Source of the DNA: Gemmiger sp. An50
GTDB lineage: Bacteria; Bacillota; Clostridia; Oscillospirales; Ruminococcaceae
Direction of reading: 5' to 3'
NCBI RefSeq assembly: GCF_002161595.1
Contig: NZ_NFID01000020.1
Coordinates: forward strand, 1-64,000
DNA: 64,000 bases
The first letter of the stretch is position 1; every line of letters starts with the position of its first letter. Made by a program: the position numbers and the translations under genes. The notes under the pieces are model-generated. The model saw nothing but the letters and a program-made list of their open reading frames with translations. It was not told the DNA's origin and searched no databases. Below, one piece after another: positions 16,886 to 25,604 of this stretch.

Positions 16886-16928
16886 AAAAAGGCTCTGTCT
16901 GTGGAAAACCCACGGGCAGAGCCTTTTT
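16886..16928. terminator. Bidirectional terminator between hisS and the TraX-like gene
   Basis: AAAAAGGCTCTGTCTGTGG pairs with CCACGGGCAGAGCCTTTTT around a short loop. There are T-runs on both strands between convergent genes. Confidence 0.85.
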
Positions 16929-16936
16929 CTTTTTTA

Positions 16937-17695
16937 TTATTGTAAGACAAGCAACTTCACCGCCGCCAGCACCGCCAGGTGGGCCGGGTAGAACAGATAG
17001 AAAAACCACTTCCAGAACGTCCGGCCGTGTTCGGCCCGCTTGCCGTTGTAAAACAGCAGGATCACCGCGCCCGCTGCCAGGATGCCCAGCGTGCTTGCGG
17101 CCGTGTGCAGCACCGCCTGCACCGTCCATCCCTCCGGCATGGTCTGGAAGAAAAAGATCACCGCTTCCCCGAAAAAGACAAGCGCCAGCCCGCTGCGTCT
17201 GCCCCCCAGCCCGGCTTTTCCGTACCGCCAGCCGCAGAACATGAAGGTGAACAGCGGGGCCATCGTTCCCCAGTCCATGAACAGGCTGACAAAGAACAGG
17301 CCCAGCAGCGCCGCGAAATTCCGCCCGAGCCTCTCGCCGGGCCGGGTGCCCATTTCATGGGCCACATGGGCGGTTCCCAGGCAGACCAGCAGCGTGAACA
17401 GCATGTTCAGCTGGAACACCCCCAGCGCCAGCCAATAGGGGATCTGGGAGATGAGGGCAAACACCAGCAGCCGCAGTGCATAGGCCTTGCGGTCATGGGT
17501 GTACTCGTAGCCCTCGGCCAGAAAATAACACATGGTCACCGCGGTGAAGTAGCCGATGTCCACCAGCGGCTCAAACCAGGGATTTTGGGGCGAGAGCAGC
17601 GTGTTGGCGATGTGATTCAGCAGCATGGCGGCCATGGCGATGGCCTTGATGGCATCCCGGTTCAGGCAGGGCCAGATTCCGACACTGGGTTTCAT
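16937..17695 (-). CDS. TraX-family membrane protein
   Basis: 252 residues, mostly hydrophobic, with roughly eight membrane segments. The N-terminal LNRDAIKAIAMAAMLLNHIA is the conserved TraX opening, followed by GYFTAVTMCYFLAEGYEYT. TraX acetylates F-pilin in E. coli, but chromosomal Firmicutes members are of unknown role and no conjugation genes are nearby. Monocistronic. Confidence 0.8.
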   Translation of the reverse strand: MKPSVGIWPCLNRDAIKAIAMAAMLLNHIANTLLSPQNPWFEPLVDIGYFTAVTMCYFLAEGYEYTHDRKAYALRLLVFALISQIPYWLALGVFQLNMLFTLLVCLGTAHVAHEMGTRPGERLGRNFAALLGLFFVSLFMDWGTMAPLFTFMFCGWRYGKAGLGGRRSGLALVFFGEAVIFFFQTMPEGWTVQAVLHTAASTLGILAAGAVILLFYNGKRAEHGRTFWKWFFYLFYPAHLAVLAAVKLLVLQ

Positions 17696-17821
17696 GGGTG
17701 TTTTTCTCCCCTTGTTTCTTTTTCTTTATTGTACCAGACAGGGCGGGCATCTGTCACCCCGCCGGGCGTTTTTATGCCGGTTCATTTTCTCCATTTTGTA
17801 CACTATTTCAGTATAATTCAC

Positions 17822-17873
17822 ACACCAGATATGGGTTTTGCGCATTGAAGCATTTCAAGATGTGGTGTATAAT
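17822..17873 (+). promoter_or_regulatory. nrdA promoter with two NrdR-type boxes
   Basis: The promoter is TTGAAG (17845-17850), 17 bp, TATAAT (17868-17873). Box 1, ACACCAGATATGGGTT (17822-17837), lies just upstream of the -35. Box 2, TTTCAAGATGTGGTGT (17853-17868), fills the spacer. The two 16-bp boxes start exactly 31 bp apart, the spacing known for tandem NrdR sites, and each partly matches ACACWATATATWGTGT. Confidence 0.7.
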
Positions 17874-17914
17874 AGGAAACGTTGCAAAATAGACGAGTTA
17901 CGGGAGGACACAGC

Positions 17915-20428
17915 ATGCAGATTCAAAAGCGCAGCGGCCAGGCCGAGGCCTTCGACGGGGGCAAGATTCTTGCCGCCATGGAAAAATCCTTTGCCAGCGT
18001 GGGCCAGGCCCCCAGCGTGGAGCAGCTGGCCGGGCTGCTGGACGCGGTGACCGAGCGCCTGAGCGGCGAAGTGGTCACGGTGGAGCAGATCCAGGACCAG
18101 GTGGAGCGGGCGCTGATGGAGCAGGGCCACTTTGAGGCCGCCAAAAGCTACATTCTCTACCGCTCCCGCCATGCGGAGCTGCGGGCCGCCCGCCAGTCCA
18201 TCGCGGCGCAGGTAAACGCGCCCGGTCTGGAGGAGTGCCTGGTGAGCATCCAGAAGGACTTCGACCAGCTGGTCTATCCCCTCACCGCGCTGGCAGCCCG
18301 GTTCGCGGGCTTTGCAAAGCCGGAGATGGACACCGCCGAGCTGCTGGCCGCTCTGACCAAGGCGGCGGTGGAGCTGACCAGCCCCGAGGCTCCCAAGTGG
18401 GAGTTCGTGGCGGCGCGCCTTTTGAACCTCTCGTTTTCGCTGCGGCTGGAGACCGAGCTCTCCCGCCGGGGCATCCATACCCTTTATGACAAGCTGCGCT
18501 ACCTGACCGACGAAGGTCTCTACGGCAGCTACATTCTGGAGCACTATTCCCGGGCCGAGATCGGCGAGGCCGAGGCCTTCCTCTGCCCCGAGCGGGATAA
18601 GCTCTTCACCTATTCCGGCCTGGACCTGCTGCTCAAGCGGTATGTGATTCACACCCGGCAGCACGTGGCGCTGGAAACGCCCCAGGAGATGTTTTTGGGC
18701 ATCGCGCTGCACCTGGCCATGGAGGAGAAAACCGACCGGCTGGGCTGGGTGAAAAAATTCTACGACATGCTCAGCCGGATGGAAGTGACCATGGCCACTC
18801 CCACCCTGTCCAACGCACGCAAGCCCTACCACCAGCTGTCCAGCTGCTTCATCGACACCGTGCCGGACAGCCTGGAGGGCATCTACCGCAGCGTGGACAA
18901 CTTCGCCCAGGTGAGCAAGTTCGGCGGCGGCATGGGCCTTTACTTCGGCAAGGTGCGGGCCGCGGGCGGCAGCATCCGGGGCTTTGAGGGCGCGGCCGGC
19001 GGCGTGATCCGCTGGATTCGTCTGGTGAACGACACCGCGGTGGCGGTGGACCAGCTGGGCGTGCGCCAGGGCGCCGTGGCGGTGTATCTGGACGCCTGGC
19101 ACAAGGACCTGCCGGAGTTTTTGCAGCTGCGCACCAACAACGGCGACGACCGGATGAAGGCCCACGACGTATTCCCGGCGGTGTGCTACCCGGACCTGTT
19201 CTGGAAGCTGGCCAAGGAAAACCTGGACGCCCCCTGGCACCTGATGTGCCCCCACCAGATCGAGACGGTGAAGGGCTACTGCCTGGAGGACTACTGGGGC
19301 GAGGAGTGGGAGACCCGCTACCGGGACTGCGTGGCCGACCCCCGCATCCAGAAGCGCACCGTCACCGTGAAGGAGCTGGTGCGGCTGATTCTGAAAAGCG
19401 CGGTGGAGACCGGCACCCCCTTCACCTTCAACCGGGACGCGGTGAACCGGGCCAACCCCAACGGCCACAAGGGCATGATCTACTGCTCCAACCTCTGCAC
19501 CGAGATCGCCCAGAACATGGCGCCCATCAAGACGGTGAGCACCGAAATTTCCACCGAGCAGGGCGACCCGGTGGTGGTCACCGCCACCCGCCCCGGCGAG
19601 TTCGTGGTCTGCAATCTGGCCAGCCTGTCGCTGGGCAACCTGCCGGTGACCAACAAGGCCTACATGAGCCAGGTGGTGGCCACCGCGGTGCGGGCGCTGG
19701 ACAACGTGATCGACCTGAATTTCTATCCCCTGCCCTACGCAAAGCTCACCAACCGGAAGTACCGGAGCATCGGTCTCGGGGTGAGCGGCTACCACCACAT
19801 GCTGGCCAAGGCGGGCATCCGGTGGGAGAGCGAGGAGCACCTGGCCTTCGCGGACGAGGTGTTCGAGACCATCAACAAGGCGGCCATCGCCGCCAGCAGC
19901 GCCATTGCCGCCGAAAAGGGCAGCTACGCCGCCTTTGAGGGCAGCGACTGGCAGACCGGCGCGTATTTCACCAAGCGCGGCTACGACAGCCCCGAATGGC
20001 GGCAGCTGGCCGCCACCGTGGCAAAGCAGGGCATGCGCAACGCGTATCTCCTGGCCGTGGCTCCCACCAGCTCCACCAGCATTCTGGCGGGCACCACCGC
20101 GGGCGTGGACCCGGTGATGAAGCGCTTCTTCCTGGAGGAGAAAAAGGGCAGCATGCTGCCCCGGGTGGCCCCCGAGCTTGGCCCCCGTACCTACTGGTAC
20201 TACAAGAACGCCCACCAGATCGATCAGAGCTGGAGCGTGCGGGCGGCGGGCGTGCGCGGGCGGCACATCGACCAGGCCCAGAGCATGAACCTGTACATCA
20301 CCAACGACTACACCCTGCGTCAGGTGCTGAACCTGTATCTGTTGGCCTGGGAACAGGGTGTGAAGACCATCTATTACATCCGCAGCAAATCGCTGGAAGT
20401 GGAAGAGTGCGAGAGCTGCTCTTCCTGA
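17915..20428 (+). CDS. nrdA: Class I ribonucleoside-diphosphate reductase, alpha subunit
   Basis: 837 residues. It reduces ribonucleoside diphosphates to deoxy forms using a radical from the beta subunit. An N-terminal ATP-cone (about 1-95, starting QKRSGQAEAFDGGKI) indicates allosteric dATP/ATP activity control. The thiyl cysteine is Cys-528 (SNLCTEI). Its redox pair is Cys-311 (LSSCFID) and Cys-566 (VVCNLAS), and the C-terminal shuttle is CESC near the last residues. The ATG at 17915 follows GGGAGGA. The nrdB gene is downstream, but a foreign-looking EEP gene lies between them. Confidence 0.95.
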   Translation: MQIQKRSGQAEAFDGGKILAAMEKSFASVGQAPSVEQLAGLLDAVTERLSGEVVTVEQIQDQVERALMEQGHFEAAKSYILYRSRHAELRAARQSIAAQVNAPGLEECLVSIQKDFDQLVYPLTALAARFAGFAKPEMDTAELLAALTKAAVELTSPEAPKWEFVAARLLNLSFSLRLETELSRRGIHTLYDKLRYLTDEGLYGSYILEHYSRAEIGEAEAFLCPERDKLFTYSGLDLLLKRYVIHTRQHVALETPQEMFLGIALHLAMEEKTDRLGWVKKFYDMLSRMEVTMATPTLSNARKPYHQLSSCFIDTVPDSLEGIYRSVDNFAQVSKFGGGMGLYFGKVRAAGGSIRGFEGAAGGVIRWIRLVNDTAVAVDQLGVRQGAVAVYLDAWHKDLPEFLQLRTNNGDDRMKAHDVFPAVCYPDLFWKLAKENLDAPWHLMCPHQIETVKGYCLEDYWGEEWETRYRDCVADPRIQKRTVTVKELVRLILKSAVETGTPFTFNRDAVNRANPNGHKGMIYCSNLCTEIAQNMAPIKTVSTEISTEQGDPVVVTATRPGEFVVCNLASLSLGNLPVTNKAYMSQVVATAVRALDNVIDLNFYPLPYAKLTNRKYRSIGLGVSGYHHMLAKAGIRWESEEHLAFADEVFETINKAAIAASSAIAAEKGSYAAFEGSDWQTGAYFTKRGYDSPEWRQLAATVAKQGMRNAYLLAVAPTSSTSILAGTTAGVDPVMKRFFLEEKKGSMLPRVAPELGPRTYWYYKNAHQIDQSWSVRAAGVRGRHIDQAQSMNLYITNDYTLRQVLNLYLLAWEQGVKTIYYIRSKSLEVEECESCSS

Positions 20429-20480
20429 TGCAAGCTGTCTGCTCCCCAAACCCATCTCCCATACACAAAAGGAGGTTGCC

Positions 20481-21287
20481 ATGAACGAGCTGAACATCAT
20501 GACCTGGAACATCCGGGGGAGTGCCTCTCTGGGTTGGGATAGCAGCTATACCCTATCCCCGAAGCTGATTGAGGAAATTTTCCGGACAGACGCCGATGTG
20601 ATGGTTCTGACCGAGTTTGTTGCCGCACCCGGGCTGGATGATTTGCTCGGTGCATTGAGGCAAAAGGGATATCTGTGGCTTTCCGCTAATGCATCCGGAA
20701 AAAACGGAATTCTGATGGCCGTGCGGCGAGAGCTGGTGAATGCGCAGCAGCTGAAACAGAATATCTATTCTTCCTCTGCCCTCTTTTCCACCTTGAACGG
20801 CTGCAATCTGTTGCGAGCTGAACTTCCTTTGCAAAGCGGTGCCCTTCTCACGGTTCTGGGCTGCCGGATGGAAACCGGTGCAGCACAGAACCTGACCGCT
20901 CAATACAACGAACAACGCCGCTGCTTTGACCAAATTCTGCTGCCCGCTGTACTGCCCGCTCGGACACATCGGCTTTTCATTGTCTGTGGCGACTTCAACA
21001 ACGCACGCTGCCTAGCCTCGCTGCAGCGCCCTTTTGACCCGAACGATTATCTGGGCCGCGCGCAATGCAACTACAATTTGAATCTTATTAAGGACGCTTT
21101 TTATGCCCGTGGATTCCACATGGCAGATCAAACGGATGCAGGTCAGCCAATCGCCACTCACACCAAAGGCACGATGGCGTTTCCTTTGGATCACATTTTT
21201 GTGCGCGGACTGACACCGGTGCACTGTGGCGTCCGGCCATCTGCCTGTTCCGACCATGCAATCCTTTGGGCCAAGTGTATGCTATGA
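20481..21287 (+). CDS. Endonuclease/exonuclease/phosphatase (EEP) family protein
   Basis: 268 residues with the full EEP catalytic set: MTWNIRG (Asn-9 region), LTEF (Glu), CGDFNNA (Asp/Asn), PLDHIF (Asp) and CSDHAIL (terminal His). No signal peptide or membrane helix, so it is cytosolic. It could be a nuclease or a phosphodiesterase; substrate unknown. It sits between nrdA and nrdB with its own AAAGGAGG site, and is visibly lower in GC with different codon use, as if inserted into the nrd operon. Confidence 0.85.
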   Translation: MNELNIMTWNIRGSASLGWDSSYTLSPKLIEEIFRTDADVMVLTEFVAAPGLDDLLGALRQKGYLWLSANASGKNGILMAVRRELVNAQQLKQNIYSSSALFSTLNGCNLLRAELPLQSGALLTVLGCRMETGAAQNLTAQYNEQRRCFDQILLPAVLPARTHRLFIVCGDFNNARCLASLQRPFDPNDYLGRAQCNYNLNLIKDAFYARGFHMADQTDAGQPIATHTKGTMAFPLDHIFVRGLTPVHCGVRPSACSDHAILWAKCML

Positions 21288-21347
21288 ATCGTTTGATTCA
21301 TCTCTGTCGCTTTTCTTTTGACAAATAGACAAGGAGCGTGAACTGTC

Positions 21348-22391
21348 ATGACTCAGCTGATTAAAAAGCCCCTCTTCAACCCGGGCGGCGACACCGACGT
21401 ACGCCTGCGGCGGATGATCGGGGGCAACACCACCAATCTGAACGACTTCAACAACATGCGCTACGCCTGGGTGAGCGACTGGTACCGTCAGGCCATGAAC
21501 AACTTCTGGATTCCCGAGGAGATCAACCTGGCCCAGGACACCAAGGATTACCCGAACCTGTCCGCCGCCGAGCGCACCGCCTACGATAAAATCCTCAGCT
21601 TTTTGGTCTTTCTGGACTCCATCCAGACCGCCAACCTGCCCAACATCGGCGAGTACATCACCGCCAACGAGGTGAACCTGTGCCTGTCCATCCAGGCGTT
21701 CCAGGAGTGCGTGCACAGCCAGAGCTACAGCTACATGCTGGACAGCATCTGCAGCCCGGTGGAGCGCAACGACATCCTCTACCAGTGGAAGACCGACGAG
21801 CACCTGCTGCGCCGGAACACCTTCATCGGCGATCTGTACAACGAGTTCCAGCAGCACAAGGACCCCTTCACCCTGCTGAAAGTGATGATGGCCAACTATA
21901 TTCTGGAGGGCATCTATTTTTATAGCGGCTTCATGTTTTTCTACAATCTGGCCCGCAACGGCAAGATGCCCGGCTCGGCCCAGGAGATCCGCTACATCAA
22001 CCGGGACGAGAACACCCATCTGTGGCTGTTCCGGAACATTCTGCTGGAATTGCAGAAGGAGGAGCCGGAGCTGTTCAGCCCCGAGAACGTGCAGGTGCTG
22101 AAAGAGATGCTGGAGGAGGGCGTGCGGCAGGAGATCGCCTGGGGCCATTACGTGATCGGCGACGCCATCCCCGGCCTGACCAAACAGATGGTCACCGACT
22201 ACATCCGGTATCTGGGCAATCTGCGCTGGACCGGTCTGGGCTTCGGGCCCCTCTTTGAGGACAACCAGACCGAGCCCGCCAGCATGAGCTGGGTGAGCCA
22301 GTACTCCAACGCCAACATGGTGAAGACCGATTTCTTCGAGGCCAAAAGCACCGCCTACGCCAAAAGCACCGCGCTGGTGGATGATTTGTAA
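21348..22391 (+). CDS. nrdB: Class I ribonucleoside-diphosphate reductase, beta subunit
   Basis: 347 residues, ferritin-like radical-generating subunit. The carboxylate/histidine metal ligands are all present: Asp-90, Glu-120 and His-123 (FQECVHSQSYSY), Glu-187, Glu-221 and His-224 (INRDENTHLW). The radical tyrosine position is Tyr-127. The C-terminal tail ends VDDL, a likely alpha-subunit docking tail. Preceded by AAGGAGCG. No nrdI or nrdH gene is adjacent, which fits a class Ia-like rather than Ib system. Confidence 0.93.
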   Translation: MTQLIKKPLFNPGGDTDVRLRRMIGGNTTNLNDFNNMRYAWVSDWYRQAMNNFWIPEEINLAQDTKDYPNLSAAERTAYDKILSFLVFLDSIQTANLPNIGEYITANEVNLCLSIQAFQECVHSQSYSYMLDSICSPVERNDILYQWKTDEHLLRRNTFIGDLYNEFQQHKDPFTLLKVMMANYILEGIYFYSGFMFFYNLARNGKMPGSAQEIRYINRDENTHLWLFRNILLELQKEEPELFSPENVQVLKEMLEEGVRQEIAWGHYVIGDAIPGLTKQMVTDYIRYLGNLRWTGLGFGPLFEDNQTEPASMSWVSQYSNANMVKTDFFEAKSTAYAKSTALVDDL

Positions 22392-22418
22392 GCCTGATTT
22401 TACCTTTCCCATAACAGC

Positions 22419-22452
22419 AAAAATCCCCGATGGGTTTCCATCGGGGATTTTT
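22419..22452. terminator. Bidirectional terminator between nrdB and glpK
   Basis: AAAAATCCCCGATGG-gttt-CCATCGGGGATTTTT, a perfect hairpin with A/T runs on both sides, between convergent operons. Confidence 0.9.
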
Positions 22453-22462
22453 GTATACTCGG

Positions 22463-23962
22463 TTATTCCTCCGGCCGGGCCCAGTCGAGACTGCGGCCCA
22501 CGGCCTTGTGCCAGCCTGCCAGCAGCTGATGGCGCTTGTCCTCGGCCATGTCGGGGGCGAAGTCCACATCACAACTCCACAGGCGGCTGATCTCGTCGGT
22601 ATCCTTCCAGACGCCCACCGCCAGACCGGCCAGGTAGGCCGCGCCCAGGGCGGTGGTCTCCCGGATCATGGGGCGGCGCACCGCCTTGTTCAGGATGTCC
22701 GCCTGGAACTGCATCAAAAAGCGGTCCCGGGAGGCGCCGCCGTCCACCTTGAGCACGCTCAAGGGGATGCCGGTGTCCTTCTCCATGGCGGCCACCAGGT
22801 CCGCCGACTGATAGGCGATGGACTCCTGGGCCGCCCGGATGATGTGCTCCCGCTTGGTGCCGCGGGTGATGCCCACAATGCAGCCCCGGGCGTACATGTC
22901 CCAATGGGGTGCGCCGAGGCCGGTGAAGGCGGGCACCAGATAGACCCCACCGGTGTCCGGCACCTTCTGGGCGTAGTACTCCGCGTCCCGGCTTTCGGTG
23001 AAGAAACGCATCTCGTCCCGCAGCCACTGGATGACCGCGCCGCCCACGAAGACGCTGCCCTCCAGCGCATACTGCACCGGCTGGCCCTTCACGGTGGCCG
23101 CGATGGTGGTGAGCAGGCCGTTTTCGCTCTGGTGGCGGGTCTCGCCGGTGTTCATGAGCAAAAAGCAGCCGGTGCCGTAGGTGTTTTTGGCCTGCCCGGC
23201 CTCAAAGCACCCCTGGCCGAAGAGGGCGGCCTGCTGGTCGCCCGCGATGCCCGCCACCGGCACCTGCACCGGGCCGATGGCGGTATAGCCGTAGAGCTCG
23301 CTGGAGGAGCAGACGGTGGGCAGCATGGCCCGGGGAATGTCCAGCAGCTCCAGCAGCTCGTCGTCCCAGTCCAGCGTGTCGATGTTATACAGCATGGTGC
23401 GGGAGGCGTTGGTGCGGTCGGTCACATGGGCCTTGCCGCCGGTGAGCTTCCAGACCAGCCAGGTATCCACGGTGCCGAACAGGATTTCGCCCTTGGCGGC
23501 CCGTTCCCGGCTGCCAGGCACCTGGTCCAGAATCCACTTGATCTTGCTGGCGGAGAAGTATGCGTCCGGCACAAGACCGGTCTTTTTGCGGATGGTCTCG
23601 CCGTAGCCCTTTGCCACCAGCTCGTCGATGATGGGGGCGGTGCGGCGGCACTGCCACACGATGGCGTTGTAGATGGGCCGGCCGGTCTCCTTTTCCCACA
23701 GGATGGTGGTCTCCCGCTGGTTGGTGATGCCGATGCCCGCGATGGCTGCCGGGTCCACCCCGCTCTTGGCCACCACCTCCATCATCACGCTGTACTGGCT
23801 GGACCAGATCTCCATGGCGTCGTGCTCCACCCAGCCCTCTTTGGGGTAGATCTGCTCAAACTCCCGCTGGGTCATTTCCAGGATGTTCTGCTCCTCGTCG
23901 AATAGAATGGCCCGGCTGCTGGTGGTTCCCTGGTCCAGGGCAAGGATGTACCGGCTGCTCAT
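22463..23962 (-). CDS. glpK: Glycerol kinase
   Basis: 499 residues, FGGY kinase that phosphorylates glycerol to sn-glycerol 3-phosphate. It opens [15 protein letters not shown], with GITNQRETT and the [14 protein letters not shown] and [10 protein letters not shown] blocks typical of Glp[18 protein letters not shown] lies near the C-terminus. I use the ATG at 23962, which overlaps the DUF1667 stop; an in-frame extension upstream lies inside that gene. Last cistron of the glp operon. Confidence 0.95.
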   Translation of the reverse strand: MSSRYILALDQGTTSSRAILFDEEQNILEMTQREFEQIYPKEGWVEHDAMEIWSSQYSVMMEVVAKSGVDPAAIAGIGITNQRETTILWEKETGRPIYNAIVWQCRRTAPIIDELVAKGYGETIRKKTGLVPDAYFSASKIKWILDQVPGSRERAAKGEILFGTVDTWLVWKLTGGKAHVTDRTNASRTMLYNIDTLDWDDELLELLDIPRAMLPTVCSSSELYGYTAIGPVQVPVAGIAGDQQAALFGQGCFEAGQAKNTYGTGCFLLMNTGETRHQSENGLLTTIAATVKGQPVQYALEGSVFVGGAVIQWLRDEMRFFTESRDAEYYAQKVPDTGGVYLVPAFTGLGAPHWDMYARGCIVGITRGTKREHIIRAAQESIAYQSADLVAAMEKDTGIPLSVLKVDGGASRDRFLMQFQADILNKAVRRPMIRETTALGAAYLAGLAVGVWKDTDEISRLWSCDVDFAPDMAEDKRHQLLAGWHKAVGRSLDWARPEE

Positions 23963-24336
23963 TGCATTTCCTCCTTTGCCGCGCCCTGGGCCTCCAGCGC
24001 GCGGGTGGTCACAAAATCCGCCCCGGTGCCGCACACGTTGGCCACCGCCACCTGACCAAGGGCCACCGGCGCGGTCAGCTCCAGGCCGTCCAGCGCCTGC
24101 ATGGCCTCAAAAATCAATCCCTTGGGAATGGGCTTGGTGGTCTTCACCGGGCAGCGGGGATGGGCCGCACCCCGCACGGCCACCGTGCTGGTGATGGTGC
24201 GGGTGGGGTTCGTTAGTTCTATTTTACCATATTCTTCGCCCCGTGGGCAGGTATTTCCCGTCACTTTGTAGCCATCGTTCTCATCCACGTGCAGACGGCA
24301 GCCCTTGGGGCACACAATGCAGATCAGTTCCTTCAT
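23959..24336 (-). CDS. DUF1667 protein (glycerol-3-phosphate dehydrogenase-associated)
   Basis: 125 residues. The N-terminus [13 protein letters not shown] and then [10 protein letters not shown] supply cysteines in CxxxC patterns, suggesting a metal or Fe-S site. This family regularly lies beside paired flavoproteins of the anaerobic glycerol-3-phosphate dehydrogenase type, where it may take the place of GlpC as an electron-transfer component; that role is inferred. It overlaps both neighbours by 4 bp. Confidence 0.85.
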   Translation of the reverse strand: MKELICIVCPKGCRLHVDENDGYKVTGNTCPRGEEYGKIELTNPTRTITSTVAVRGAAHPRCPVKTTKPIPKGLIFEAMQALDGLELTAPVALGQVAVANVCGTGADFVTTRALEAQGAAKEEMQ

Positions 24337-25604
24337 GCCTGTTCCTCCTCTACCGCCACTTCCAGCGCGCCCTTTGCCTTTGCCAGCAGGGCGGCAGGCA
24401 GGGTGATGTGCTCCATCTCACCGGGGGCCAGATGCTCCCGTTTAAAGCGGGCCAGCGGCACACCTCCGCTTTCGACCACCACCGCCGAATTGCCGTAGAC
24501 CCGGCGCACCCGGAAGAAGATCTCCAGCTTTTTGTCCACCGCCGCCGGGCGGACTTTCTGTGGCACGGTGTAGCCCACGCCCTCGCCGTTTTGAATCTCC
24601 ACCGCCGGGCCGTCGTTTGTCTGGCCGCTCGCATACCGGGCGGCGGCGGCACCGGCCCGCTGGCTCTCGGCGGTGACAAAATCCACCAGATCATGTACAT
24701 GCACCACGTTGCCGCAGGCGAACACGCCGGGGGCGCTGGTCTCCATATTCTCGAACACCACCGGCCCCTTGGTGCGCGGGTCCAGGGTGATGTGTGCGCC
24801 GCTGGTCAGCTCGTTCTCCGGAATCAGGCCCACGCTGAGCAAGATGGTATCGCAGTCAAAGACCATCTCGGTGCCGGGGATGGGGCGGCGGTTTTCGTCC
24901 ACCTTGGCCACCACGGCCCGCTCCACCCGGTCCTTGCCCTGGATGTCGATGATGGTATGGGAGAGATACAGGGGGATGTCATAATCCTGCAAACACTGGA
25001 CGATGTTTCGCGCAAGGCCCCCGGAATAGGGCATGACCTCCACGCAGGCCAGCACCTTGGCGCCCTCCAGCGTCATGCGGCGGGCCATGATGAGGCCGAT
25101 GTCGCCGCTGCCTAAGATCAGCACCCGCTTGCCCACCATGTAGCCTTCCATGTTCACATACCGCTGGGCCGCGCCCGCGGTGAACACGCCCGCCGGGCGG
25201 GTGCCGGGGATGCCGATGGCGCCCCTTGTGCGTTCCCGGCAGCCCATGGCCAGCAGGATGCTTTTGCCCCGCAGCAGCCGGTAGCCCAGGGTTTTGCTGA
25301 TGGCCTGCACGGTGTGGGCCTGGGCGTTCACCTCCAGCACCATGGCCCCCAGCATCACCTGGATGCCGGTGCCCTCCAGCTGCTGAATGAACCGTCCGGC
25401 GTATTCCGGGCCGGTGAGCTCTTCTTTGAAATGGTGCAGGCCGAAGCCGTTGTGGATGCACTGGTTCAGAATGCCGCCCAGCTCCTCATCCCGCTCTAAA
25501 ATCAGCACCTGCTCCGCGCCGTTTTCCTTTGCGCTCAGGGCGGCTGCAAGGCCCGCCGGGCCGCCGCCCACCACAATTACATCATATTCCTGCCGGTCTG
25601 TCAT
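24333..25604 (-). CDS. NAD(P)/FAD-dependent oxidoreductase of the glp operon
   Basis: 423 residues. An N-terminal FAD-binding VVGGGPAGLAAALSA (about 10-24) and a central second dinucleotide fold VLILGSGDIGLIMARRM show a pyridine-nucleotide disulfide oxidoreductase-like flavoprotein without the active CxxC. It is a likely partner of the preceding GlpA-like protein (a GlpB counterpart), moving electrons from glycerol 3-phosphate. The start at 25604 overlaps the upstream stop (ATGA). Confidence 0.88.
   Translation of the reverse strand: MTDRQEYDVIVVGGGPAGLAAALSAKENGAEQVLILERDEELGGILNQCIHNGFGLHHFKEELTGPEYAGRFIQQLEGTGIQVMLGAMVLEVNAQAHTVQAISKTLGYRLLRGKSILLAMGCRERTRGAIGIPGTRPAGVFTAGAAQRYVNMEGYMVGKRVLILGSGDIGLIMARRMTLEGAKVLACVEVMPYSGGLARNIVQCLQDYDIPLYLSHTIIDIQGKDRVERAVVAKVDENRRPIPGTEMVFDCDTILLSVGLIPENELTSGAHITLDPRTKGPVVFENMETSAPGVFACGNVVHVHDLVDFVTAESQRAGAAAARYASGQTNDGPAVEIQNGEGVGYTVPQKVRPAAVDKKLEIFFRVRRVYGNSAVVVESGGVPLARFKREHLAPGEMEHITLPAALLAKAKGALEVAVEEEQA

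Noticed and set aside
17855-20512. An 885-codon open frame antisense to nrdA
   Set aside because: The opposite strand encodes a complete ribonucleotide reductase with all catalytic cysteines; the antisense frame is a by-product of high GC and is His/Val/Gly-rich without domains.
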